Shown in pieces: positions 24,949 through 36,044 of a DNA stretch of 64,000 nucleotides. The translations under genes were made by a program, and so were the position numbers. The notes beneath the pieces are model-generated. The model did no database searches and had not been told where the DNA came from. It saw only the letters and a list, made by a program, of their open reading frames with translations. The stretch covers positions 1 through 64,000 of the forward strand of contig JAPTJF010000094.1 of assembly GCA_029339195.1 (NCBI GenBank), written 5' to 3'. Within the stretch, counting starts at the first letter, position 1; each line of letters opens with the position of its first letter. This stretch comes from Micractinium sp. NFX-FRZ. Taxonomy: Eukaryota; Chlorophyta; Trebouxiophyceae; Chlorellales; Chlorellaceae.

Positions 24949-26080
24949 AGCGCGGGGCTGGGGCTGCCGCTGGTGTGCAGCCCTCCCAGAGGCGTGCGCT
25001 GTGACGTAAGCCTGCGGGGTGGGTGCAAATTTGTGACATGGCAGCTGGAAATTGGCAGCAGCGCTGCTGGCCTGCAGAAGCAGCTGGACGCCAATCCAAC
25101 CCACGTCAATCACCTCTGCCTGTGTACACCCCCAGACAGATGCTTGCCCCACATGATGTATCCAACCCACACCAGGCAGCCCTGCACCATCCCCCCCTTC
25201 CTCCCCTTCCGTCCACTCACCTGGCAATGGTGGCATCCCGCTGTGCCAGCACGCAGCACTGCCTGCGGGGGACAGGGCAAGGGGCCACGGGGTGTGAGAG
25301 GGCGGCGCGGCGGGGCAGGGCAGGCGACAGAGGGCTCAGGCGGCAGCACCCACATCCACAGATTGCGGCCCACATCCCAGCGAGGCCCAGCCGAGTCATG
25401 GTCCTCTTTGCCTGTTGCACTGGGTGCTGCAGGTGGGTGCCTCGTGCTCTCCCTCACCCACCCCCGACCGCACTCACTCACCGCATCGGCCGTGAAGACA
25501 TATGCGATCACCACATTGCAAGACTCCGGGGAGGAAAGGTATGGCAACAGGTCAGCGCAGGTGTCGGCATCGCTGCGCAGCTGCACAGCGCTGCGGGGGG
25601 CCAGAGCCTCCTTGAGCGCCGTGTGGGGGAAGTAGATGTAGGGGTGGTGGGGTTGAACGTCTTCAACTGCTCCCCCAGCGCCACCAGCAGCTCGCGCTCT
25701 GCAAAATGCGCCTGTGCATCCTGCGCTAGCTCCTCCAGCTCACCAAGTATCGCCTGGCTGGAGGAGAGGGGAGAGGAGGGTTGAGGGCAGCTTTCAGGCC
25801 CAAGCCATGCCGGGGCGGACGTCGACCACCGGCGGCGCAACCCGGGCGGGGCCTAGAGCCGAACATGCCCGCCAAGCAACCGCTTCTTGCCACCAGCTCG
25901 TCCTGTCCCCTATGGAAATGCAAGCAACCCGCCCCCTCCACATAATCCACAGCAGCCAATAATGGCGAACCCCTCTTACCTGGTGGCCCGCCTCCGCGGC
26001 GTCCTTGGCCTCTGCCTGGTGGTCAGCCACCAGGTCAGCCAGTTCAGAGCAAAGCGATGGAATGTGCCGCTGCCAGTCGC
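24949..26080 (-). CDS. Coiled-coil protein fragment with a frame break, partial model
   Basis: Exons with good splice sites: 26080-25980, 25753-25482, 25262-25221 and 25011-24949. The first two join in phase and encode an acidic helical region (HIPSLCSELADLVADHQAEA, then ILGELEELAQDAQAHFAERE) typical of a coiled coil. In 25753-25482 the frame breaks at a C-rich run (25641-25652 on plus), where one base appears to be missing. After it the frame reads HPYIYFPHTALKEALAP and CNVVIAYVFTADA. Exons three and four fit each other best in the frame giving LAQRDATIARLTSQRTP, which does not match the phase left by exon two. The 5' exons (towards 26.9 kb) and the last exon (near 24.3 kb) are unresolved. 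The family is not recognised. It may be a gene with assembly errors or a pseudogene. Confidence 0.45.
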
Positions 26081-27574
26081 CTGCGCGGCAGCAGCGAGGC
26101 CTTGGGCGGCTCTGTGGGCGCGGGGGAAACGTGGGCAGGGCAGCGGCGGCGACAGGTTGGCGGAGGCGGCGGTTGGGGGCGCCAGCAGGGCCCGGCAGGG
26201 GCGTACTACAGTCATCAATCACGCCACACCACTGTCTGAAACGGTGCAGCGCGGCCCACAGCTCAAGTCAACCCTCGGACCTGGCAGGGCACGCACCGGT
26301 GACCGACAGGCACCTGAGCTGGCTTTCCAGCAGCCCGCCGCCTGCCGTAGGTGCAGGCACCAATGCACTCATGCTGCCAGACGTACAACAGTCCGCCTCA
26401 GCAGGTCTGCAAGGGCTCGCCGCTGTGGCACGCCCAGTTGCCCAGCAGGGTCCTCGGTTCTGTGATGTGTCTGTAGAGGGAATGTACGAGGCAATGCAGG
26501 TGCAAATTTGGCATGCAAGCAGGAAGGAATAAGAGAAGACCATCCTGAGCCAAGCACGGTGCAGCCAGCAGGGTTCAACAACGAAGTCTAATGCTGGCAA
26601 GCGGAGCGCACTGATGCACAAATGATTGTGTGAGCTCCACACGTGCCTGCTTCGTTGAAGCCCACTCCAGTCGCTCCCAGACCAATCCAGTGCCAGCCCC
26701 ACACAGCCTGTCCCGCCACTGACTGTGCCGCCACCTGCGGATGCCTCTGTCATCGCTCATTCCCACCGCACAGACCCCCAAAAGCCTGGCGCGCTCGACT
26801 GCTGGTACGTCCCCGCTTGTAAGCATCCGGAGCTCAGCCTACACAACCCTCGCCCAGCACACCCTCATCGGGCCCTCACCAGGCAATACACCAGCATGGC
26901 GTCCTTTTAGCAAGTGCGCGGACGGCGCGTGCGGGACCAAAACGGGGTGACCCCCGCGCTTCTCCTGCAGAGCTTATCGCCACTCTTCCCCCCTGCACAA
27001 GAATGGGAGAAACGTGTGCATGAGGAGGGCCTCGCTATTGCTAGTCCTCTAGCAGCTCAATAGCGTTCCTGGGGCTAAAGGAGGAAGACGAGGCATGAGA
27101 GGACAACGGCTGAGGTGGGTGGGGCGGGCATATCCTCTGTGGGCTGGGTGTGCCAAGGGGGACGGCAGTCAGTGAGTTGGTTTGCACGGGGCATGGGACG
27201 TGAGGAGCGCATTATGTGCTGCGCCTGCGTGTATGGCGACCGGTTCCTCACTTCCCCGTCACCTGTGCCATGCCCTTCACGCCTCGGGCGGGTGCCCCGG
27301 GACCTCCTGCCATCTTCCTTCCTCACCGGCAGCTTCTCCACTTGCTCGTTGCCAAGTCCTTGACCGCCTGCAGGCAAACAATACATAGTCTTGTTCCATG
27401 GTTGGCAGTGACAGGCGTCCACAAGCCAGGAAGTCTGGCGGGCCGACAAGCAGGCAGCACTTCCTCATCGCATAGGCTCCCTTGCCAGCGCAGCGGCAGG
27501 GCATGCAGGAACAAGGATTGCTGTGGAACGGTTCGGTGGCGCGTGGGGGAGGATGCGCTGCCCCCTCCCCGCCG

Positions 27575-28355
27575 CCAGCAAGCGAGTCGAGAGTTCATCG
27601 GATGAGAGGTCGTACAACACCCGGCATGCCACGTTCCGGGACCCTGGGAAAGGAGGGCGGACAGGTGAGACCGCTGTACCACCCTCGCAACGCTGCCCTC
27701 ACATCATCGTCCCCCCGGCAGACCCATCGGCAGCCCGGCATGGCCAGCACAACTATAACCGCCCCTCTTGCCTCTCTTACCATGATGAGCTCTCCCTGTG
27801 GGCTGGGGCTGGAGCAACTCGGAACGGAGCACATGCCCTGTCCCCACCTGCATCAGTGGAGAGGGGATGCAGTTGACACGAATGGTGAGAAGGCAGGACA
27901 GGCAGCTAGAAACGGCGGGGGAAGGAAGGCACACGTGCGGCGGGGCACAGTGGGCGCGCGCATGCATGGGCATTCACCTGGGGGAGGACAGGGGCGCCGG
28001 ACAGCAGGAGGCTGGGTCGAGCCTCCTCGGCAAGCTTGACCGCTCACATGCATGCTGCGGAACGCAGGTGGGCAGCAGACAGAGGCAGTCAGGTGGAGTG
28101 CATGGCACTGCAGTGCTTTGCAGGCACCAGCCTTGGCATACACAACAAGTTGGATGTGGGAAAACATAAAGACAAGAAGGCCAGCGGGAGGCAACTTCTT
28201 GCATCCCCGGCATGCAGGGCTGCATGCCACTCGTAGCATTGACGCAGCCTGCGTGCCATGCGCCCAACCGGATACATGTGGTGCGCAACGGCCAACACCT
28301 AAGCCTTGCTGCGAACAGCCGCAACCGACACACCCAAACGTTGGCTAGCATGCCA
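27575..28355 (+). repeat. Segmental duplication, copy 1
   Basis: Collinear with 30060-30875. Matching landmarks: the GCGAGTC...AGAGTT start, the CGGCAT..CCA.CACAACT segment near 27738, CATGCATGGGCATTCACC at 27961, ACATGCATGCTGC at 28047, GGCATACACAACAA at 28135, CCCCGGCATGCA at 28206 and the CGCCCAACCG motif near 28260. The copies differ by many substitutions and small indels, so the duplication is old. Confidence 0.7.
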
Positions 28356-28704
28356 GATCATGCGTCTCAACATCCTCTGACATGGCGCACACAGCAAAGG
28401 CTGGCTGGCTGCCTGAATAAGTCTGGTGCATCAGACAGCGGTGGCAGGAGCGGTGATCACATGGGCGGGGCGGTGGCGAGAGCGGCACAGGAAGGCACGG
28501 AGGGAGGCATGCAGGCTGTGGAGGGCGAGGTGCATGCTGTTGCAGGGCACAGGTGGCATGCTTGCCCACCTCAGCCAACTAGCATGCAGCTTTCCATGCC
28601 ACTTAACCCTCACCTCTCGCAAGTGGCAGTTGCGCCCCCATCCCCAGCCGTCTGACCGGCGCCGCCATCTCATGCCCACGTTGTTCAGGGACCAAACAAG
28701 AAAC

Positions 28705-28773
28705 TCGTTCTTAGTTGAATGTCAATCACTGGGGGCATCTCGTTCTTATTTGAATGGCAATGACTGGGGCATC
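28705..28773 (+). repeat. Imperfect tandem duplication, 35 + 34 bp
   Basis: Two adjacent units start TCGTTCTTA and end GGGGCATC. They differ at a few positions, and the second unit lacks one G. Confidence 0.85.
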
Positions 28774-30059
28774 CAGTGGCAACTCTTGGGCAATGCAAAG
28801 GGAGGGTGCATACAGGGGGAACAACAGGGTGGGCTCGGTTTATGATGATGCGAGGGGTCAGCAATGCTAGCGAGGAAGAGGTGGGGCAGAGGCGCGAGGC
28901 AGCAAGGGTGACGCCGACAGCTGCCACATTGGCCTCATGTCCATGCCCTGGCATGCAGCGCCATTCATGCAGCCTCCTGCCAAGACTGCCCATGCCAGCA
29001 TCCCAGGCTGCCTCCACATCCCAACCAACACACCTCGTACGGGCCAGCAAGATGTCGGCAAACACAGGGCGAGGGCGGCAGCGCCATGTCGTTATGCACA
29101 ACAGCTGCGCAGCAAGTTGGGCAGGGCGCAGCACGTGGGTAGACAGGTGTAGCGAAGCGAGCAGCAGGAGGAGCGGCGGGCAGGGCAGAGGCCAGGGCGA
29201 GCAGGAGGGCATCGGGGCGCAGGCATGTGGGAGGGCAGGGAGGCAAGCAGGAGACCAGAGCACTCAGGTGGGAAAGGCGAGTCAGAGAATGGGCTGGCAG
29301 AGAAGGCCAGGGCGTCAGATGGGGCGGGCAAGCCACAGAGTGCCAAGAGGAGCCAACGGGAGCATGCCTGCACGTTGCTGCATGCTCGCACCCTGCTGCT
29401 TGCCCACACCGGCCCAACATTCACACTTACAAACAAAGCACAGGGCACAAGCCTCACACAAGTAAGGGAGCCACCAGTCCTTGCCCTTGCGTTCACCACC
29501 CCCACCCCGCCTTGCCCCGCACACACCCACTTTGACCTCAGTGTCGCACCCCCACCACCGCCCAGCCAGACACCCCAGCCATGGCATAGATGGGGGGCAC
29601 TTCCTCCTACCCCCATGCATCCTCCCATGTACTCACATCATGCAAGTCCCAGCCACCCGCTGCCTGCTATGCCATGCTGCTCCTTGCCGGTGCATGTCGC
29701 AACCTACAGGGCGGGCGGCAATATGGTGCCTGGATGTCGGTGGCAAGCACAGTGTGGTCCAGGGGCGTGGTGGGGTGGGGGAGGAGTGGGCAGGGGAGAA
29801 GGAGCGCTTTTGATAGAGTGCGTGGGTGCAAAGCGGAGCGACAGTGAGGGGAGCAGGTGACATGGTACAACAGGGGGGACAGGGAGGGGGAGCAAGGTTG
29901 AGGGCAGTCAGTGGTGCACACGGCAGGAGGAGGCATGGTGTGGGCAGGGCAATGGCAGCACGGAACCAGCCTGGGAGAGCAGGCAGCAGCGTATGCCATG
30001 GACCGTGGGCAGCTGGGCGCAAGCAGCAAGAGGGAGTGAGGGAGTATGTGAGATGCCAA

Positions 30060-30875
30060 GCTTCGCACCCGTGAGAGCGAGTCAAGAGTTTGTCAGGTGG
30101 GAGGTCATATGGCGATGTCATGACAGCGCATCAGCCTGGGAAGTGAGGTGGGGTCCGCCCCAATGCGGCACAGGCAGGAGCAGGGCGAGGGCAGCGTGCC
30201 CTTGCAACGCAGCCATCCAAGCATCAGCCATCCCCCAAGCAGCCGTAGCGGCACGCCGGCATAGCCATCACAACTCGGCCAAGTCTTCTCGCCCCTCTCG
30301 CCCAAGTGGGCTTCCCCCTCTGGGCATGGCAGGAGCGCCTCGAAATAGATGCACTTGCTAGGCTCCAGCTGCACGGGTTGAGAAGGAGGGGGAGGCATGA
30401 TTGGAGAGGAGGTAGGCCCGGTACCTACAGTCGGGCGGAGGGGAAGGAAGGCGCACGTGCGGTCGGGGCGAGGAGGGGCCCATGCATGGGCATTCACCTG
30501 GGAGAAAGGCCGGCCGGACAGAGGGAGGAGCCTTTTGGGCGAGCATGGCTGCTAACATGCATGCTGCAGTGCAGGCGGGCAGGCGGGCAGGCAGGTGCAT
30601 TGGTTCACCCGTGGCAGTGCTTTGCAGGCAGCAGTCTAGGCATACACAACAACTTGTGTGTGTGTAAGCAGTTTAGGGGCGAGAGGACACTGCAAATTCT
30701 CACGTCCCCGGCATGCACTGCCTTGCTGCACCACCCGCTGTGTTGGATGCAGCCGGCATGCCTCGCGCCCAACCGCGTGCAGGTGGGGGGGGGGTGCGCA
30801 AACAGCCAACACCAAACAGGCATTGCGGCGCACAGCCGTACCCCACGCACCCACATCTTGCGATTTGCCAAGTTC
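30060..30875 (+). repeat. Segmental duplication, copy 2
   Basis: Partner of 27575-28355 in the same orientation about 2.5 kb away. It shares the ordered landmarks listed there, for example CATGCATGGGCATTCACC near 30482, ACATGCATGCTGC at 30555, GGCATACACAACAA near 30638 and CCCCGGCATGCA at 30707. Confidence 0.7.
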
Positions 30876-31797
30876 CTACACGGTGTGCGTAGCAAGGGCT
30901 GGCCAGCTGCCTGGGTGGGGCTGGCGCCGGCGACAGCGGCGGCGGCGGTGGCGGTGGTGACCTGACGGCGGGCGGTGGCAAAGGGCAGCGCGCCGCCGCC
31001 AGAGCTGTTGCCACCCCGTTCCTGACGAAACCACTCCATGCTGCAATGCCACACATCGGTTGCCTGGCTGTGCACTCGCCAGGCGAAGGGCGAGATGCTG
31101 GGTTTGCCATCGCGTGTCTTCGGGGCTCCTCCTGTTCGGGGACCGATGAAATGCCACACCGCATAGCACACGAGCCGAGTGAGCGCCCGGCGACAGGGCC
31201 TTGAGATGCTGAGCTGGCGCTAGCGGCAGGCGGAGCGGCGGCAGCGGCATGGCAGGAGCCCTTGGCAGTTGCCCCGTACGTTTTCCTGGTATCATTCTCG
31301 TGATGCATGTTTAGCTCAGGAGCAAGCTGTAAGCAAAGTCGTCCCAGCCTCCGCTTGCCTGCCCTCTGTGCCAGCACCGCCCAGCTGCTCCTCGACATTT
31401 GACTTGAAGCACCCAACGCTCCTCACCCCGGCGAAGCAGGCTGCCCTTGCAGTCTGTTTCGGGTCACATTGTTGATTTGAATCTCTCATCAGGCGAGTGT
31501 TTCAGGGGCACCTGAGATAGCTGGGGCTCGGTCTGAGACCTTGCCTCACCTGAGACCTCGGGGTGTCCGCCGCAGGCATTGTACCCGTTGCATGCGACAG
31601 CCCAACAAAAGGAAGTCAGGCCTGTCAGTCATTAGGGGGACTCCTCACATATGTGAGGGATTCTTACAATAAAAGAAAATTGAGCAGGCTGCCCAGCGGG
31701 CCTGCTGTGCGCGCTGTGCTGTCCATTTAGTTGCCCTCGATGCCTCCACCTCCATTCTGTCGGTTTTGCGAAGCGCTGGACTGTCACTCTAGGCGCC

Positions 31798-34491
31798 ATG
31801 GACATTGCCAACGAAGAAGTGGGCAAGCCCGCGCAACCGCTTGCGGGGTGAGTCGCAGGGCTTGCTGGGGCTCTTGGAGCCTCGCTGCGGAGGATTTGGG
31901 GACCATGCTCGGCTGAATTGGACGGCGGAAGCGCCGCAGCAGCGCCCCGGCGGCAACCGGCGCCGCCGCCGCCACTCCCACCGCCGCCGGGTCCCAACCA
32001 ACCGCACATCCCTGCCGCTCCCCCTCCCTGCAGGGACGCGACGCCGGCCACGCAGACCCGACATGTCAAGGTGTACCGCGCGCAGCTGCAGGATTTGGAG
32101 GACGTCGTTAACAACCCGACCGAGTTTGACCAGTGCCAGGTGGAGGACAGGGAAGCGCAGGAGGCGGCGGAGCATGTGGTGGGTGGGCGGGCCCGGGGGG
32201 CAGGGCGGCAGTTTGCCGGTGGGCGGAGGGCGTGGCAGCGGGTGGCTGCTGGCAACTGCATTGGAGAGGAGTAGCTGTCAGAGCGACGTGCCAGGCCTGC
32301 CTGCTCCGCTAGTGCGTCAGGCGCCACATCCTGCCTGTCCAACCGTCTCCCGTGCCCCTGCTCCCCACAGGCCCTGCTGGCCGAGGTGGCAGACGTGCAG
32401 CTGGAGGTCGAGGCGGTGGAGCAGCGCGCCCGCTGGGGGGACCTGCTGCCGGTGCTGTCGGCATGCCACCCCAGCCACCCCTTCTACCCCTGGGCCGACA
32501 CCCGCGTCACCGCCGCACTGCGCACCTGCCACCCCGATGACCTGGCAGCCGCCTTCGCCACCTGTGACATTGTGGTCAGCGCGCCCAGCAGCAGCCGCTA
32601 CATCGCCCTCTTCTCCTTCGTGGCCGAGGCGGTGAGTGGGGTGTGTTGCTTGGCGGTGGGGCGAGAGGCTGGTAGGCACGCGCCATGCTGTCGAGGTGCC
32701 AGGCATGGTACGCGTCTGTGCTGGCGGGCGGGCGGGCGGGCGGCTGAAGCTGGCGGGCAACGGCAACGCTGTCAGGACGCCCGGGTATCAATCGCACAAG
32801 TAAGTGATTGAGCAGCGCACGTGTGCTCCATTGCTGCCTGCTGAGCCCCCTCCCTCCCTGCCCCCTTGCCCCCGCCCACAGAAGCTGTGCGCCCTGATGC
32901 CCGACCTGCGCAGCACCATCATCGCGGTCGACAGCGACACCAGCTTGGAACCGCAGCTGAACATCATCGGGAGCGCGGAGGCGGCGATGACGCGGCGGCT
33001 GCAGGAGGGAGCGCTGTACATTGGGCCCCTGCTGCTCGACTGCGCCAGTGAGTGAGCATATGCGGTGGGCGGGCAAGGCGGCTGGGTGGGTGTGACAGCT
33101 CAGCCGGGGGCCAACCACCACCTGTCCGGCCTCTGCCTGCGCTCCTCATCCTCCCGTCCCACCGAGTGTGGCCCCATGCCCGACACACGTCAGCCATGTG
33201 CCAGCCTGCCTCTGCCCACCCTCTCTCTCTCCCCTTCCCTTCCTGCGCCTTGCAACCCGCCTGACATTCCGCACCTCCTCGCCGCCCCGCCCCCGCCAGA
33301 GGATCTCAAGCCCGGCCACCCGGCTGCCAACGCCATGCAGCGCATCAGCACCATCGTCAGCCGCAGCATGCTCCTCAACAACTCACACCCCCGCAACATC
33401 ATCTTTGAGAGCTGCTCCCGCGCTGTGGTGACGGCCGTCATGGACAACAGCGACAAGGTGGGCAGGCGTGGGGCCGGGCGGGGTGGGCGGGGTTGGGGGA
33501 GAGGAAGAGGCGGAGAGATGTGGAAGCGGGCGCTGGGCTGCGCTGGGGCTGTGGTGGCTTGCCTCAGCCGCTCCGCAGGCCTGCTGTGGAGCGCCGCGCC
33601 TGGCCCCTTCCTGCACATCGGGTGCCCGCCCATCTCCCTCGTCTCCTCATCTGCCCATCTGCCTGCCTGTCTCCCCCCTTCCTGCCCTCACAGTCTGCCC
33701 CCCACCGTGCCTTCTCAACTGCCCCTTCCCCTGTGCCTCCTTTGCTTTCCCATCTGCCTTCCGTCCCTTCTGGGCCCCCTCCCTGCCAGGTGCTGGAGGC
33801 GCTGCAGTGCGTGGTGCTGGACCCCTTTCTGGAGGTGGCGGCCTGGCTGCAGCGGGAGGGGCTGCTGCGGCGCATCAAACGCGGCATGCGCACCCGCTTC
33901 CACCGCATCCTGGCAGTCAAGATGCGCATGGACGCCATCTACTCCTGCACCGCCTTCCTGTGCCGCCACACGGCTGGCGGGTGGACCGCTGGCGATGGTG
34001 GGTGGGGATGTGGCGTTGGGTGTGGGGTGCAGCGAGGGAACCACTCGCCTGTTGGTCGTTCATCGGCTGCTCACCTTTTCCACAACACCTGGGGGCTCAT
34101 GTGCATGCACCGTGCACCTCGCCCGCTTGTTGCTGTCCCCGCTTCTCCACCCATCATGCCCCTCCCCTTCCCCACTGCCTTCTCGTGCCCCTCCCCACCC
34201 CCCATCCCGCCCGCAGACCTGCTGGACAACTTCCTGGGGCCCATGGCGGGGCCGTACGCGGACATGAGCCGGACGCTGTGGGGCCACCCCGGGCCGGCGG
34301 CGCAGCTGAAGCCGAAGGAGGCCGGCAACGCTGTGGCCACCGCGCAGCCCACACACCTGGACACCGCGCAGCTCACTCATGTGGTCCAGAAAAGCAACGA
34401 CATGCTGCAGGAGCTGGTGCACTACAACCGGGAGGAGCTCGCCCAGCTCAAGCAGCAGGTGGCGGAGAAGGATGCCGCCCTCGCGCAGTGA
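31798..34491 (+). CDS. Unrecognised 420-aa protein, seven exons
   Basis: Exons 31798-31847, 32034-32178, 32371-32631, 32882-33047, 33300-33457, 33790-33997 and 34217-34491 join in phase to 421 codons including TGA. The ATG follows T/C-rich leader sequence, and exon 1 encodes only MDIANEEVGKPAQPLA. The N-terminal part is acidic and helical (LQDLEDVVNNPTEFDQCQVE, ADVQLEVEAVEQRARWGDLL). The centre contains HPSHPFYPWADTRVTAALRT and a hydrophobic stretch (CDIVVSAPSSSRYIALFSFV). The basic segment LLRRIKRGMRTRFHR follows, and the C-terminus is a short coiled coil (LAQLKQQVAEKDAALAQ). There is no signal peptide or clear membrane span. All introns are GT-AG and every phase matches, so the gene is sound; I cannot name a family. 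No TGTAA was found in the next 1.5 kb. Confidence 0.75.
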
Positions 34492-35756
34492 GCGTGGTGG
34501 GGTGAGAGGGTGGCATGTGGGCTCCCTAGCGGTGCTGCAATGCCACTTCGGCTTGCCAGCCTAACTCCAGGTGCAGCTCACAGCGTGGAGCGGCCACCAG
34601 GGCTCTTGTCATGCCTGCCGCTCACACAAAACCCAACCCATTTGATTCGTGCCGCCGCCCACCCAACCCCACCTCTCGCAGGCTGCGCTCCCAGCTGGCA
34701 GCAGTGCGAGCCGCTGCCTGACCTGCCCACCAGCAGCAGCCCCCGCACCCGTCAGGTGGGGAAAGGTTGGTGGGGCGGGGATGGTGCACAGCCTGGCGTG
34801 CGTCGCCGTCCCCTGCCTGCACGCCACACTGGTGCTGCCTCGCATGCCACTGACTCTGCCCGTCCGCACCCCACTGCACTTCTCTGTGTGCAAGTCCCTT
34901 TGGCAGGAGGGTGATGCCATCCACCAGCCTGGTTAGGCCACAGGAGAACCAGGTCATGCGCACCGCTAAGCGCAACGCCTGAGCCGCCTCACCCTGCCGT
35001 GGCCTGCCTGCTGGCACACGCAAGGCACACGCGGCAGCCCCAAACAGTACAGCTTAGCACATGACCAGGCTTCTGTGTATATGCATTTCACAAGCCTGTG
35101 TGTCCTTCTCCTACCCTGCTCGACCTCGCCAGACTTGACAGGCTGCTTGCTTGCCACTCTTCAAAGCCGTTGTTTCAACTGCTGCACTCCACATGCTGCT
35201 CGGCTAGCCCGTGACTTACTACTTCTCCACTCGGCTCCACTTTCTGCCGATCAACCTCCCTGGTAACTTTCACTGGGCGACAGAGGGGGCAACCAAGGTG
35301 GCTGCAGGCGCTGCCTAGCAACCTGGCTGGCAGGCAGGAGCAGCCCGACGTCGGCTCTGCTTGCCTGTGCCTGAGCTGCCTCTAGGCTCCGTGGGAGGAC
35401 ACAAGCTGCAGCCGACGTGCGCCTGCTTTCCTTGCTGCCTTGCTGCCCTGGCGCAGCTGCCAGCGTTGGCAGGGGCGCTGAGCTGGCAGCATACCACGTC
35501 GCTCTGCACCTGCCGCCAACCAAGCACCCCGCTGCTGAGGGCGGTGGCGGCCAAGGCGCTGCGTAGCAGCCGCAACTGCCGCCCCAGCAGTGCGGCCAGC
35601 AGCAGCAGCACCAGCAGCGGAAGAGGCCGCAGTTGTAGTAAATCTCGTGCAAAGTGTCCTCCACAGTGCAGAACCTGTATAAGCTCTGCCGTTGAATCTA
35701 CCACCCCACCTGCATCTCCTTCATACAGCCCAGCAGCTGCCGCTTACCACATCTGG
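34492..35756. other. Convergent intergenic region
   Basis: Lies between the 3' ends of the plus-strand gene at 31.8-34.5 kb and the minus-strand ankyrin gene. No supported exon. A CAG/AGC-rich patch occurs at 35590-35620. Confidence 0.4.
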
Positions 35757-35761
35757 TTACA
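35757..35761 (-). other. Poly(A) signal TGTAA of the ankyrin gene
   Basis: TGTAA on the minus strand, about 285 bases after the stop codon at 36045. This is the only such signal near that gene end. Confidence 0.5.
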
Positions 35762-36044
35762 TCAAAACGCTATTTGCAACGCGGCATGAAAAATCATTGC
35801 CTGGACGGAAATAGAAGGAAACGGAGGGCACTCTAATGCTAGTTCGAGCATGTGCATGGGTATCAAGCACTCTAAAAAGAGGATACAATGCCATGGATGA
35901 GTGGCTCAGAGGCTAGGTCTGGCATGGGTGGGGCGGGCCTGGTACGCATCACTAACTCGGGCACGTGGAATCTACTAAACCAGCAATGTCTCAGAGGAGC
36001 TGGGGATGAGGCTAGAGCCAGAGCTGCCTCGACCTGTAATGCCA

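Larger units (their letters stand above)
26081..31797. other. Gene-poor region with a duplicated block
   Basis: No gene model can be supported on either strand. A short possible first exon lies at 26894-26877 (minus, ATG then MLVYCL before GTGAGG) and may belong to the coiled-coil gene. The region contains two diverged copies of a roughly 0.8-kb block, a short tandem repeat, and long C/A-rich plus-strand tracts such as 29400-29650. Confidence 0.4.
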
